Positions 33,324 to 42,238 of a stretch of 43,765 nucleotides of DNA are shown here, piece after piece (the stretch's first letter is position 1; each line of letters starts with the position of its first letter). The stretch comes from CAYUCE01 sp964443275 (GTDB lineage: Bacteria > Bipolaricaulota > Bipolaricaulia > CAYUCE01): positions 1 to 43,765 of the forward strand of contig CAYUCE010000011.1 of assembly GCA_964443275.1 (NCBI GenBank), in the 5' to 3' direction. A program made the translations under genes and the position numbers. The notes below the pieces were generated by a model. The model ran no database searches. It was not told where the DNA came from and saw only the letters and a list, made by a program, of their open reading frames with translations.

Positions 33324-34559
33324 TCAATCCACCGTCTCTTTAATGATCTTAAGCCAGTTGAGGATATGCTTAGTTATTAAAAAATTGTCCTTTACGTACT
33401 GACTCGCCTTCTGGCCAAACTCCTCTGCCTCAGACGGATTTTCTAAGATCTGGATCACCCTCTCTGCTGCTTTTTGGTAATCTTTAGGCTCCACCAGATA
33501 TCCGGTTTCACCGTCCTTCACCTGAATAGGGATACCTCCGGCCGCGGTGGCCACCACCGGAGTTTTCTTCCACAAAGCTTCGGTTACCGCTAGGCAGAAC
33601 CCCTCTTTGATAGATAGCTGGAGGATGACCGAAGCAGACCGCTGAAGGGCGTTTACAAAGATATCACTGCCATTGGTGCACAGGGTGACATCCTCCCTGT
33701 CTCCAATCTTTCTAGTTATCTCTTCATAGACATCTTGGCCTTCCGGATCATCACGAGCCATTCCCCCTAAAAGTACCAATTGACAATCTATTTCCTTTTT
33801 TACCAGGTCAAATACCTTTATCATCCCTAGGGGATCCTTCCAGGAATCGAATCTGGAAATCTGAGCGATAATCGGTTTATCGGTTTGAATATTGTTTTTG
33901 GCCAGGTAGCGGTTGATGGTGTCTTGGGCTATTCTTTTATTTTTAATGGAGAGAGGATCGATGGAGGGGTAAAGAATTCTTTGAGAGGTAGGTAAATCTT
34001 CCTGGACAAAGTCTTCTGAGGATAGAATCACCTCCTCGTATCTTAACACGAAGGTCTTTAAGAAATCCCACACTTCCGGATTGGGCTCAGACAAATCTAC
34101 ATGACATCTCCATAGCCAGGGCCGGTTCTTTTTATAAAATTTTATCAGTGGTAAGGGCTGCGGATCGTGGATTATCACCAGATCGTGGTCTATATGAGTA
34201 TAGATCGAACAACTCCTATTGACTTCCCGATATATCACCTTTTTCAGGTCTGTGAAATGGATCTTTTTACCTTGGAGTGCGTTGTGGAATTTCTTGGTTA
34301 CCCGGAAGAAATCTGTAGAACCGTGCAGGATCCGCCATCCTATATCCAGCCCGGCGTCGTTCATCAGTGGAATCATATTGCTTAGAATTTCCGCCACTCC
34401 CCCACCTCGGAAAGCGGAGTTTATAGCCAGGATATGCAGATCGTATAGCTGGGAAACTTCCTCAAAAATTTGGGCAATCTGTTCATCTCCCACCACTTTT
34501 CGATATTGATCCAAACTCTTTTCCATGGATTCCGCAGTAAGAGAGCTAGTAGGGCTCAT
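33324..34559 (-). CDS. treT: TreT-type trehalose glycosyltransferring synthase
   Basis: TreT joins NDP-glucose and glucose to give trehalose. The 411-residue product is colinear with this GT4 subgroup: LHILAINSAFRGGGVAEILSN near the N-terminus (in parts: LAINSAFRGGGVAEIL), DVGWRI-type DIGWRILHGS, HDLVIIHDPQPLPL, WRCHVDLSEPN, ISRFDSWKDPLGMI and KEGFCLAVTEALWKKTPVVA. GGGVAEIL and RCHVDL are strong markers of trehalose synthases of this type. GGGAGG precedes the ATG at 34559. It ends 15 bases from the convergent GT4 gene. Trehalose would serve as a compatible solute or reserve; the same subgroup includes trehalose phosphorylases, which remain a possibility. Confidence 0.88.
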   Translation of the reverse strand: MSPTSSLTAESMEKSLDQYRKVVGDEQIAQIFEEVSQLYDLHILAINSAFRGGGVAEILSNMIPLMNDAGLDIGWRILHGSTDFFRVTKKFHNALQGKKIHFTDLKKVIYREVNRSCSIYTHIDHDLVIIHDPQPLPLIKFYKKNRPWLWRCHVDLSEPNPEVWDFLKTFVLRYEEVILSSEDFVQEDLPTSQRILYPSIDPLSIKNKRIAQDTINRYLAKNNIQTDKPIIAQISRFDSWKDPLGMIKVFDLVKKEIDCQLVLLGGMARDDPEGQDVYEEITRKIGDREDVTLCTNGSDIFVNALQRSASVILQLSIKEGFCLAVTEALWKKTPVVATAAGGIPIQVKDGETGYLVEPKDYQKAAERVIQILENPSEAEEFGQKASQYVKDNFLITKHILNWLKIIKETVD

Positions 34560-34781
34560 TTCGGCCTCCCTTTAGTTAAATTGGGTTAATACAACCTTGC
34601 TCCACAGTCACCTAAAATAACACGGGGGTCTTAAGGACCAAAGATGGTTAAATACCCCATATTTGTAAAATCAAAATTAGTATACCCAAAACCCCCAGTT
34701 AAAATGCAACGGGACTATAGCTATATCCCCAAATTGCCGTTCAAGCTCACCTTGCAGTGTATTTTACAATCTTCAGAAGTC

Positions 34782-35576
34782 CTACTTTTTATATTGACAG
34801 TTTGGACAAAAATATGCGCTGCGTCCGGATACTTTAAGCTTCTTTATTTCGCTCCCACATTTTGGACATCTACCACCCTGATCTCTGTGGGGTAAAAGAA
34901 AGGAATCCGGCATTTTAGAGGGATCAACCTGATTGCTTATGGCCTCATTTAATACCCACTTTATGTTTTCATATATCCCCTTAAGTTCTCCATCGTTTAT
35001 CTTATTCACTTTAGTCTTAGGGTGAACTCCGGCCTGGAAGAGAATTTCGTCTGCATAAATATTGCCTATTCCGGCCATCCTCTCCTGATCCATAAGGACG
35101 GATTTTATCATAGCCCTGCTCCTAGCAAGGGCCTGTTTGAAATTGGAGAAATCAAACCGACCACTTAACACATCGGGCCCTAAGTTTCGATTTTTTATGT
35201 ATTGATTTATCTCTTTTGTAAGATCTATCTCCCCTAGCTTTCTCTGACAGTCAAAAGCCAGGTGATAACCGTTGGTAAAGGTAATTAACAGCCTAATATG
35301 TGAAGGTTTCTCCTCCTCACTCTTATAGTGTTTCAAAAATCCGGTCATTCCAAAATGCATCATCAGCCATTGATTAACATCCAAACCGGCAAAAAGATGC
35401 TTGCCGTGGCGTTTAGTAGATTCAAACTTATGGCCTATTAACCTCATCTTTAACTTTTTCGCAGTAAGATTCCTTAGAATTTGATCAGATTTAATTTCTA
35501 CATCTTGGATGTCCTGGTGTAAGGAAGTAGCATCCATATAACCTCTGAATACTTCAACGTCAGGTAATTCTGGCAT
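34782..35576 (-). CDS. mutM: Formamidopyrimidine-DNA glycosylase (Fpg/Nei family)
   Basis: Excises oxidised purines and nicks the abasic site. The mature N-terminus is PELPDVEVF with catalytic Pro and Glu. Other conserved parts are a GKHLF loop (Lys contacts the DNA phosphate), WLMMHFGMTG, the NLGPDVL segment, the helix-two-turn-helix with MAGIGNIYADEILFQAGVHP, and the C-terminal zinc finger CPKCG...CPNCQYKK. The start is the ATG at 35576; a longer reading from 35597 would place extra residues before the essential Pro. Length (264 residues) is normal. Asp stands where PELPEVE is the commoner form, so specificity could be Nei-like. It starts seven bases after the DUF72 gene, as one operon. Confidence 0.93.
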   Translation of the reverse strand: MPELPDVEVFRGYMDATSLHQDIQDVEIKSDQILRNLTAKKLKMRLIGHKFESTKRHGKHLFAGLDVNQWLMMHFGMTGFLKHYKSEEEKPSHIRLLITFTNGYHLAFDCQRKLGEIDLTKEINQYIKNRNLGPDVLSGRFDFSNFKQALARSRAMIKSVLMDQERMAGIGNIYADEILFQAGVHPKTKVNKINDGELKGIYENIKWVLNEAISNQVDPSKMPDSFLLPHRDQGGRCPKCGSEIKKLKVSGRSAYFCPNCQYKK

Positions 35577-35583
35577 GGATAAA

Positions 35584-36321
35584 TCACCCCTGATCAATCA
35601 TCTTTTTTAACTTCAAAGCATCAGAAGCCGCATAACCAGCTTGGTCGTTATCGAAGTAGCAGTAAATTTCTTTTCCTTTTTCAGTCCACTTATCGAAATC
35701 CTTCGCCCATCCGGCTAGGGTCCCATCCGAATATTGCCCCTGATAGGGAGCTTGAGGACCGTGCAAGCGGATATAGATAAAGTCGGCGGTCACCACCTTG
35801 GGTGAAAGCTCTCTATCTAAGTCATAAATACAAAAAGCGCACGCCTTTTCTTCCAAAGCTCGATAAACCTGATCATTAAACCAACTGGAGTCTCGAAATT
35901 CGAAAATGTAAGCTTTATCATCCGGAAGCACTTCTAAAAAATTGGTTAGCCTCTGAGGGTTACATCCCCATCTGGGAGGTAACTGAAACAGAATGGGGCC
36001 CAATTTAGGATTTAAGGCTTCGATTCTGGCCAAAAAATTATTAACCGGCTCCCGGGGGTCTTTTAGCTTTTTCATATGGGTAATGTACCGGCTGGCTTTG
36101 ACTGAGAAAATGAAGTCCTCGGGAACGCTTTCTCTCCATTCAACTAAAGTCTTGGCCGCCGGAAGTTGATAAAAGGTGTTATTTATTTCGGCAGTTTTAA
36201 AATGGGTTTGGTAATAATCCAACATTTTACGATCATTTATATCAGAGGGATAAAAAGGTCCTTTCCAGTGCTGATAGTGCCAGCCGGAAGTCCCAATGTG
36301 AACCATATCTTTGTCTTTCAT
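35584..36321 (-). CDS. DUF72 family TIM-barrel protein
   Basis: A 245-residue protein of the DUF72/YecE family, a TIM-barrel group of unknown function (an archaeal-type exonuclease role has been suggested for some relatives). It has the family marks HIGTSGWHYQHWKGPFYP, AEINNTFYQLPA, FSVKASRYITHMKKLKDP, ILFQLPPRW, FEFRDSSWF and FIYIRLHGP, then YCYFDNDQAGYA near the end. GGAAGG lies before the ATG at 36321. It is upstream of mutM in the same operon, which is consistent with a link to DNA repair but proves nothing. Confidence 0.92.
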   Translation of the reverse strand: MKDKDMVHIGTSGWHYQHWKGPFYPSDINDRKMLDYYQTHFKTAEINNTFYQLPAAKTLVEWRESVPEDFIFSVKASRYITHMKKLKDPREPVNNFLARIEALNPKLGPILFQLPPRWGCNPQRLTNFLEVLPDDKAYIFEFRDSSWFNDQVYRALEEKACAFCIYDLDRELSPKVVTADFIYIRLHGPQAPYQGQYSDGTLAGWAKDFDKWTEKGKEIYCYFDNDQAGYAASDALKLKKMIDQG

Positions 36322-36436
36322 ATTACCTTCCCTATTCTTTTATTCCTTTTTGCAGACTGCCGCCCTATTTTTGATCATGGCTTACCAACTACTCACCTGT
36401 GTTTAAGATAATTAATACTGCCTTCCAAAGCAATCA

Positions 36437-36464
36437 TTGGCGAGCCTTGGTGAGGCTCTTCAAT
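36437..36464 (-). terminator. Hairpin at the end of the AI-2E transporter gene
   Basis: GAGCC (36442-36446) pairs with GGCTC (36454-36458), extended by ATTG and CAAT outer arms. It overlaps the TGA of the transporter gene on the minus strand. No T-run follows, so termination is only probable. Confidence 0.45.
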
Positions 36465-37540
36465 CACCGGCACCTCTGGAATGATCCCCTAATATCTTGA
36501 TCGATTCACCTAGGACGTCTTCTATATAGAGCATCTGTACAAGGATTATTGATACTATAGCCAAGGGAGTTGCTAACAACACCCCGAATAGACCAAACAA
36601 AATTCCTATCAGCAGTTGAGCAGTTAAAAGCACCACTGGGGGGATAGATACCGCCCGTTTTTGAACCAGCGGGGTTATCAGATGATTCTCCAGTTGCTGG
36701 ACTATAATGTAGACAATAATTACATACACTATCACAAGTGGACCTTCAACCAAAGCCACTAAAATAGCGGGGATTGCCGAGAACAGAGGGCCGATATAGG
36801 GCACAAAAGTTAATAAGCCAGCGATAATACTCAAAGCAGGAGCTAAAGGTAGGCCAATAATAAAAAGCCCCATCATGGTGAGTACTCCCACCGCTATCAT
36901 GGAAAAAGCTCGCCCTACAATCCACCACCGTAAGGCCCTACCTATAGCAATAAAGACCTCGCGGGCTCTGGCCCGCTTTTCTAAGGGCAAGAGGCGAAGG
37001 AATCCGTGGATATATAGCTTTGGCTGGATAGCTAAATAAATCCCTATAAAAAAAATTAAAATCATGCTGGCAAAGCCCCCCAACGGCCGTAGTGAAGAAG
37101 CCGGTTATACTACCTAATAAGCCTTTTCCCAACGGCAATAGCTCTTGTGGTTCGGGAAGTATCGATAACAGATAGCGGCCCCATTCATATTTGGACAGAT
37201 ACGATTCAATTATAGTAACCGCCTCCGGCAGGCGTTTTGCTAGTTGGGTTAACTGGGTCACCAACGGAGCTCCGGCCAGCCATCCGCTCATCCCCAAAGC
37301 AAATAGAAGGATTAAAATGGTCAAAGCCAAAGCCCAACCCCGAGAAAGGTGGGTTATATCCTTCAATAAATTGGCCAGTCCACTGATAAAGACGGCAAAA
37401 AGAGCCCCCGCAAATAGAATCAAAAAAACGTAGAAAATGGGGCGAAATAGGTACAGAATGACCAGCAAAATAAGGAAGGTAACCAGTCCGAAAAGAGCTC
37501 TTTTCATAGTTAGACCATTACGGCCCGATTCCTGATTCAA
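36460..37540 (-). pseudogene. AI-2E family transporter with a single-base frameshift
   Basis: AI-2E family (TqsA/PerM/YtvI) proteins are about 350-residue integral membrane proteins proposed to export signals or act as Na+/H+ antiporters. The first frame (TTG at 37540, behind GGGAG) gives helices at about residues 15-60 and 70-95 and reads to GSITGFFTTAVGG. There the frame breaks; the following part, FASMILIFFIGIYLAIQPKLY through GLPLAPALSIIAGLLTFVPYIGPLFSAIPA, lies in another frame that ends at 36460. The shift maps to a run of six C on the plus strand at 37076-37081; five would restore one continuous protein. A homopolymer sequencing error is as likely as a real mutation. Confidence 0.85.
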
Positions 37541-37605
37541 ATTAAAGCTCCCGCTCTCTCAAATTACTAAACTTTCTAGCTATAAATCCCCGGGCTCTCA
37601 AGAGA

Positions 37606-38502
37606 TTATTTTGTTATCTTTCTCATCTCAGGGATAAGGGGTTGAGTTGCCTTTTTCCCCACTGGGATGATTTCCTGATAACGATCGAATTCAAACCAAT
37701 GAATATCATCAACTTTAGGTTTTATTACTAAATCCGCCTTCTCTAACTGATAATCTTTAAGATGGGCACGGGTTATATCATCTACCCGGTAAAGGAGGTC
37801 AATGCCCCGTTGGGGGGGATCTTCATTTTCCAGGGGTTTGCTTACATCCACCGCTATCACTTTATCAGCTCCTAAATTGCGCGCTTCCTCCACCGGCACC
37901 AAGCTACTTACCCCACCGTCAACTAACAGATGTTTGCCTACCTCAACCGGGGGGAAAATACCGGGGATGGCAATGCTGGCTTTTATAGCTTGCCGGATAG
38001 GGCCCCGATGGAAGGTCTTTACTTTCCCGCTGGTGATATCCACCGCTACCGCGGCAAAGGGTATCTTTGCTTCCTCGATCAACTCATCCCGAAGGAGAGT
38101 CCTAGTCACTTTCTCTAAGTTCTCACCCTTTAAGAGGGAGTGATCACGGGCGTTGCGGGCAAGAAAGTAATACTTCATAAGTGAGCTTGCCCACCTCGAT
38201 ATTCGACCTCCGGAAGAGTTCATTACCCGGAGGGCAGTGGATTTTTCGATATTCTCCCGTGTCTTCAGATATTTGATAGCTTTGGGAAGAAGGTTATTTA
38301 TATCTGGATTCTGGGCGTAGGTTCCTCCTACCAAAGCCCCCATAGAGGTTCCCACAATTAAATCCACCGCTATATCGTTTTTCTGTAAGGCTTCCAGGAC
38401 TCCAAGATGGGCGAGCCCCCGCGTCCCACCACCTCCCAAGGCCAAGCCAATTATAGGCTTAGAAGGTCTAAGAAATTTTTGGAATTGCTTAAATAAATCC
38501 AT
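37606..38502 (-). CDS. Patatin-like phospholipase family protein (RssA-like)
   Basis: Serine acyl hydrolase with the Ser-Asp dyad of patatins. The 298-residue product has the oxyanion loop ALGGGGTRGLAHLGVLEAL, the nucleophile elbow VGTSMGALVGGTYA, and the catalytic Asp in LVDGGVSSLVPV. AAVAVDITSGK and ADKVIAVDVS are further family blocks. The length and layout are those of RssA/YchK-type proteins. Substrate is probably a phospholipid or lysophospholipid, not determined here. It lies 65 bases upstream of the AI-2E transporter on the same strand, so the two could be co-transcribed. Confidence 0.93.
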   Translation of the reverse strand: MDLFKQFQKFLRPSKPIIGLALGGGGTRGLAHLGVLEALQKNDIAVDLIVGTSMGALVGGTYAQNPDINNLLPKAIKYLKTRENIEKSTALRVMNSSGGRISRWASSLMKYYFLARNARDHSLLKGENLEKVTRTLLRDELIEEAKIPFAAVAVDITSGKVKTFHRGPIRQAIKASIAIPGIFPPVEVGKHLLVDGGVSSLVPVEEARNLGADKVIAVDVSKPLENEDPPQRGIDLLYRVDDITRAHLKDYQLEKADLVIKPKVDDIHWFEFDRYQEIIPVGKKATQPLIPEMRKITK

Positions 38503-38638
38503 ATAAATTAAATACTAACAAATTTCTCCGCTCAGATGAAATCACTTGTACGACCGCCTTTAAGATTCAAAAGAAAAAGCATTATTGGCAGGGGAAATAT
38601 AAATCGGAGAGAATTGATAAATTGAGGGGGTGAAAAAT

Positions 38639-38956
38639 ATGTTTGTCAAAAAGAATCAATATAAAAAGCGGGAGTTCAAGGGGGTAGAAATACTGGTCGG
38701 GGCAATAGGGGAAAAAATGATGGTAACCCTGATGCTATTTAAGAAAGGCGATCATGTGGGAAAACATGCGCATTTAAACGAACAGGCAGGGTACTGTATA
38801 TCCGGAAAGTTTAAGTTAGTGATTGCTAATGAGGAATATTTGGTCACTACCGGAGATAGCTATCTGATTCCTGAGAATACAGAGCATGAGTATGAAATCC
38901 TGAGAGATTACCAGGCGGTGGAAGTATTCTCCCCACCCAGGGAAGATTATAAATAG
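38639..38956 (+). CDS. Small cupin domain protein
   Basis: A single-domain cupin of 105 residues. Motif 1 is GDHVGKHAHLNEQAGYCISGKFKL, seen as G-x5-H-x-H-x4-E with the expected metal ligands, and motif 2 is PENTEHEYEIL, with its His. This suggests a divalent-metal site in a sensor or isomerase. The ATG at 38639 is favoured over a GTG at 38630 because GAGGGGG lies just upstream. It is followed at 120 bases by the PhzF-type gene on the same strand. The ligand or reaction cannot be stated. Confidence 0.88.
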   Translation: MFVKKNQYKKREFKGVEILVGAIGEKMMVTLMLFKKGDHVGKHAHLNEQAGYCISGKFKLVIANEEYLVTTGDSYLIPENTEHEYEILRDYQAVEVFSPPREDYK

Positions 38957-39076
38957 CTAAGGACTTTATATTCCATCAATTTGCTTCCTCGTGCGTGTAA
39001 ATGGCACAATAAACTAATAGTAGATAGTGGCAAACAAAAAGGGAGTTTGAAACCCTGTCCAAAAGGAGGTCATGAT

Positions 39077-40006
39077 GTGAAAGAGTACAAATTCATCCAA
39101 GTGGACGTCTTTACCGATAAACCTTTTGGGGGCAACCCTTTGGCCGTCTTTCCAGATGCGGAAGGATTAACCGGAGATGAGATGCAGGAACTTGCCCGGG
39201 AGATGAACCTTTCGGAGAGCTCATTTGTATTTCCCCCCGAGGCCCCGGAAGCAGATTTTAAGGTGCGCATATTTACCCCGGGCTCCGAGATACCATTCGC
39301 CGGCCATCCGGTCGTAGGAACCCACTGGGTTTTGGCCAATTTGGGACGGGTAAAGCTACGCAAGCCACTAACTCAGGTGCATTTCGAATTGGGGGTCGGA
39401 GTGCTACCCGCCGATCTGCACGTTTCAGATGGTGAGGTGCAAAAAGTGATGATGACCCAAAGCCAACCCACCTTCCAGGCGATACTAAAAAATTTAACCA
39501 ACCTATCTGAAGGTCTGGGTCTTGACGAAGAGGCAATCAGCCAAACTGAGTTGCCAGTCCAGGTGGTCTCCACCGGAATGCCTCACATGATAGTTCCGGT
39601 TCGCTCACTAGCCGAGGTACAGGCTGTAGATTCCAGCGGCCTTAATGTACCTGCACTGAACCGAGCCTGCCGAGCCACCAATACCGAGACCGTTTTGATC
39701 TTTTCTTTTGAAACTGAAAGAAAGGATACGACAGTCCATGCACGCTTTTTTGCCCCCCTGCACGGAGTTACCGAAGACCCGGCTACCGGCAGTGCCAACG
39801 GCGCCTTGGGAGCCTACCTGGTCCGCCATCAGGCGGTGCCAACAGAAGAAAACCCCACTACTCATATAATAAGTGAGCAGGGAGCGGAGATGGGCCGGCC
39901 CAGTACCCTCTATGTAGAAGTTGATACCACCGATCAAGAAATCACCACGGTGAGGGTGGGAGGCCGCGTAGTACCGGTTATTGAGGGGAAAGCTCGTTTT
40001 AGATAG
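39077..40006 (+). CDS. PhzF family isomerase/epimerase
   Basis: PhzF-like proteins have a diaminopimelate epimerase fold; most members other than PhzF itself have unknown substrates. The 310-residue product has the N-terminal VDVFTDKPFGGNPLAVF, EMNLSESSFVFPP with the catalytic-type Glu, IFTPGSEIPFAGHPVVGTHWVL, and the C-terminal FFAPLHGVTEDPATGSANGALG. The start is a GTG at 39077: AAAGGAGG lies seven bases upstream and conserved sequence begins immediately after it; an in-frame ATG at 38981 would add about 32 unsupported residues. The gene is 22 bases before the Mut7-C gene, in the same direction. Confidence 0.93.
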   Translation: MKEYKFIQVDVFTDKPFGGNPLAVFPDAEGLTGDEMQELAREMNLSESSFVFPPEAPEADFKVRIFTPGSEIPFAGHPVVGTHWVLANLGRVKLRKPLTQVHFELGVGVLPADLHVSDGEVQKVMMTQSQPTFQAILKNLTNLSEGLGLDEEAISQTELPVQVVSTGMPHMIVPVRSLAEVQAVDSSGLNVPALNRACRATNTETVLIFSFETERKDTTVHARFFAPLHGVTEDPATGSANGALGAYLVRHQAVPTEENPTTHIISEQGAEMGRPSTLYVEVDTTDQEITTVRVGGRVVPVIEGKARFR

Positions 40007-40027
40007 GTACATCCTCCGCATTGATTA

Positions 40028-40792
40028 ATGGCCAATATACGTAAGAAAAAGGCAATTTTTAGGTTCTATCAAGAGTTAAATGATTTCTTACCCCCGGAAA
40101 AAAGGAAGAAAGCTTCTTATTACTCCTTCCTGGGAAATCCCTCAGTCAAGGACGCTATTGAAGCAATGGGAATACCACATACAGAAGTTGACCTTATTGT
40201 GGTAAATACAGAACCGGTAGGGTTTGATTACAATATTAAAAATAAAGACCACATATCGGTATATCCGGTATTTGAAAATTTAGATATTTCCTCTATTAAC
40301 AAACTCCGACCCCAGCCGTTAAGAAAGCCCCGGTTTGTGGTTGACGTTCATCTGGGAAAATTGGCAAAAAAACTCCGGATGCTGGGACTTGACACCTATT
40401 ATAAAAATGACTTACAAAACCCTCAGATCGTTAAAATATCGGCGGATCAAAAGAGGGTAATCCTCACCAAAGATCAAAAGCTTCTTCATAATAATGCCGT
40501 AACCAGAGGCTACTGGGTAAGGTCGACAAATCCGGGTAAGCAGATAAAAGAAGTTGTGGACAGATTTGATCTTTATTACTCGATAGAACCGTTCAAAAGA
40601 TGTATGGAATGTAACGGCCTTATAAAAAAGGTTGATAAACCGGAAATAGAGAGAAAACTGGACCCAAAAACCAAACAATATTACCATGAATTCTATCGGT
40701 GCTCAAGATGCAGTAAGATTTATTGGAAAGGCTCCCATTTTGAAAGTATGAAAGGGCAAATTGATAGGATTTTGACTCTAGATAAACTGTAA
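40028..40792 (+). CDS. Mut7-C ubiquitin-like / Mut7-C RNase (PIN-like) protein
   Basis: A two-domain protein of 254 residues. The first ~90 residues (FRFYQELNDFLPP to ISVYPVFE) match the ubiquitin-like Mut7-C domain. The rest matches the Mut7-C RNase domain (DUF82), a PIN-fold nuclease: FVVDVHLGKLAKKLRMLGLDTYY with the first acidic residue, VILTKDQKLL with the second, and a zinc ribbon C-x2-C ... C-x2-C (RCMECNGL and RCSRCSKIYW). The pairing of a ubiquitin-like fold and PIN-type RNase is established for this family; its RNA target is not. It is probably co-transcribed with the PhzF gene. Confidence 0.9.
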   Translation: MANIRKKKAIFRFYQELNDFLPPEKRKKASYYSFLGNPSVKDAIEAMGIPHTEVDLIVVNTEPVGFDYNIKNKDHISVYPVFENLDISSINKLRPQPLRKPRFVVDVHLGKLAKKLRMLGLDTYYKNDLQNPQIVKISADQKRVILTKDQKLLHNNAVTRGYWVRSTNPGKQIKEVVDRFDLYYSIEPFKRCMECNGLIKKVDKPEIERKLDPKTKQYYHEFYRCSRCSKIYWKGSHFESMKGQIDRILTLDKL

Positions 40793-40866
40793 GTTCTTTT
40801 GCCTCCGTGACACAACCCAAAGATAAGGTTCAATTAATCTTGGATTATACCCACTAAAGCAGATTT

Positions 40867-41064
40867 TTACATATTTTCAGTAAGCTTTTCCTCTAACCAC
40901 TCGTCAATTATAGATTTCTTAAACCTCCAATTACCCCCCAGCCTCGCCCCTGGAAGCTCACCCTTTTCTACCTGCCGATAAACCCAGTTTTTGCTAAATC
41001 CCAAGTATTCTCCTACCTCTTTAGCTGTCATTACTTCTTTTTTACTTTCCTTTTTCTTAGGCAT
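40867..41064 (-). CDS. Excisionase-type helix-turn-helix DNA-binding protein
   Basis: A 65-residue protein with a MerR-like HTH_17 domain: VMTAKEVGEYLGFSKNWVYRQVEKGELPGARLGGNWRFKKSIIDEWL, here stated by its elements, i.e. TAKEVGEYL helix, SKNWVYRQV recognition helix, and the NWRFKK wing. Such proteins bind DNA in phage or plasmid excision or in gene control. The ATG at 41064 follows GAAAGGAG at good spacing; an earlier frame start at 41106 is unlikely. No integrase or phage gene is nearby, so an ordinary regulatory role is possible. Confidence 0.88.
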   Translation of the reverse strand: MPKKKESKKEVMTAKEVGEYLGFSKNWVYRQVEKGELPGARLGGNWRFKKSIIDEWLEEKLTENM

Positions 41065-41190
41065 AGTTATTGCTCCTTTCTCATAAATTAGCCGTATTAT
41101 AAGCAAATCAGACTACATCTTACAACTTGAATTTTAAGATAAGATTTGCCTACATTAGGTATAAGTAATTTGGTAATAGGCTTTTGTGAC

Positions 41191-41262
41191 TGAGGCTGGG
41201 GCGCTTTTGGCTCATAATCCTCTCACCAACAGGTTATGGTCCACAGCTCCTCCCCAGCCTCA
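41191..41262. repeat. Long-loop inverted repeat in an intergenic region
   Basis: TGAGGCTGGGG (41191-41201) and CCCCAGCCTCA (41252-41262) are perfect reverse complements with a 50-base loop that itself can pair partly (CATAATCC with GGTTATG). It lies between the HTH gene and the pyruvate-kinase C-terminal-like gene, with no start or stop. It might be a small RNA or a regulatory structure; tRNA was considered and rejected. Confidence 0.6.
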
Positions 41263-41349
41263 AATATTATCCAACCCTCGACTTATCCTAAGATCCATCC
41301 TACCCTTTATGCACTGTTTTGGACTTCTGTGGTTAGAGGTTGAGGAATT

Positions 41350-41916
41350 TCAGTAATAAGGAAGATTCTCCAATTCGGAAGGTTTTAGAATAACCTCCTT
41401 AATCCTTGAATCAAAAAATCTCTTACTATTACTTGAGTGAATTAATAATGCAGTATCTGCACCCCGACCAGTTCCTGCAATGGAAATGACGCTCTTCCCG
41501 CTATCAACAACCCCAGCATCACAGGCCATAAAGACACATTCCAAAGCTACCTTGGTTCCCTGACCAAACAGCCTTAAAGTGTCAGCAACTAAATTACCTT
41601 GACTAAAGCTTTCTTTCTCTCCTATGGCGGCATTTAAATTGTGGAATATCATAGGGCTAATGAGAATCTTACCACCAGCTTGCTCAATTCTGTTCATAGC
41701 TTCCGACCCGAATTCCTGTCGATTTGGTTCACGAAACCCTGTGGAATGAGCAACAGTAATTAGGTTAACCGTCTCCATATCAAAGATTTCTATCGCTTTT
41801 AGTCCCGTATCTCCAGTAGTTGAAGCAACTACTACATCTTTGATGTCTTTATCTTGTGCAAATTCGTGGGCAACACTTAGGACTTTATCGGTATCCATAT
41901 GATCACTAGATTTCAT
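41350..41916 (-). CDS. Pyruvate kinase C-terminal-domain-like protein
   Basis: A stand-alone protein related to the alpha/beta C-terminal domain of pyruvate kinase, 188 residues. Readable blocks are DVVVASTTGDTGLKAIEIF, LITVAHSTGFREPNRQEFG, a GGKILISPMIFHNLNAA segment, VADTLRLFGQGTKVALECVFMA and ISIAGTGRGADTALLIH. Proteins like this lack the catalytic barrel, so they are not pyruvate kinases; binding of a nucleotide or allosteric ligand is possible. I start at the ATG at 41916, six bases after AGGAGG; a much longer upstream frame to 42126 has no ribosome site and unlikely composition. Function is unknown. Confidence 0.85.
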   Translation of the reverse strand: MKSSDHMDTDKVLSVAHEFAQDKDIKDVVVASTTGDTGLKAIEIFDMETVNLITVAHSTGFREPNRQEFGSEAMNRIEQAGGKILISPMIFHNLNAAIGEKESFSQGNLVADTLRLFGQGTKVALECVFMACDAGVVDSGKSVISIAGTGRGADTALLIHSSNSKRFFDSRIKEVILKPSELENLPYY

Positions 41917-42238
41917 CATATTCCTCCTTTGCATACCTAACCCTAAACTATAGCTCTTGATTTTCCAACAAGAGTATCCATCTATGTTACAATGGGGTAG
42001 ATTGAGATTTGAATTCTGCGAACTCTCCATGCAACAATAAAAATAGGATTGGACAGAAACGATGATGAAGGTTTCTTGAACCTGGTTGAGAGATCTTTTG
42101 TAAACAGAAAGAGCAGGTGTTAGCACCTATTTATGAGTCCAATAATGCTTCTGGATATTCATGGTGCTCACCTACTATAGATAGCCTAATTAGGCTTTGT
42201 AAATATTAAGGAAGATCCCAGCCCAAATCTAAATTTAC
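41917..42238. other. Gene-free stretch
   Basis: About 320 bases with no supported gene. AGCTCTTG and CAAGAG around 41951-41975 form a short inverted repeat that could be an operator of the downstream minus-strand gene. No confident promoter was found. Confidence 0.4.

Noticed and set aside
37076..37081. Programmed ribosomal frameshift in the AI-2E gene
   Set aside because: A bare G6 run without a stimulatory structure or upstream Shine-Dalgarno-like site in a transporter with no known frameshifting is better explained by a mutation or sequencing error.
41192..41261. Possible tRNA-Met-like sequence (GGCTCATAATCC inside a GAGGCTG/CAGCCTC stem)
   Set aside because: The anticodon-type stem does not pair beyond two bases, there is no T-loop TTCRA sequence, and the D-arm is absent.
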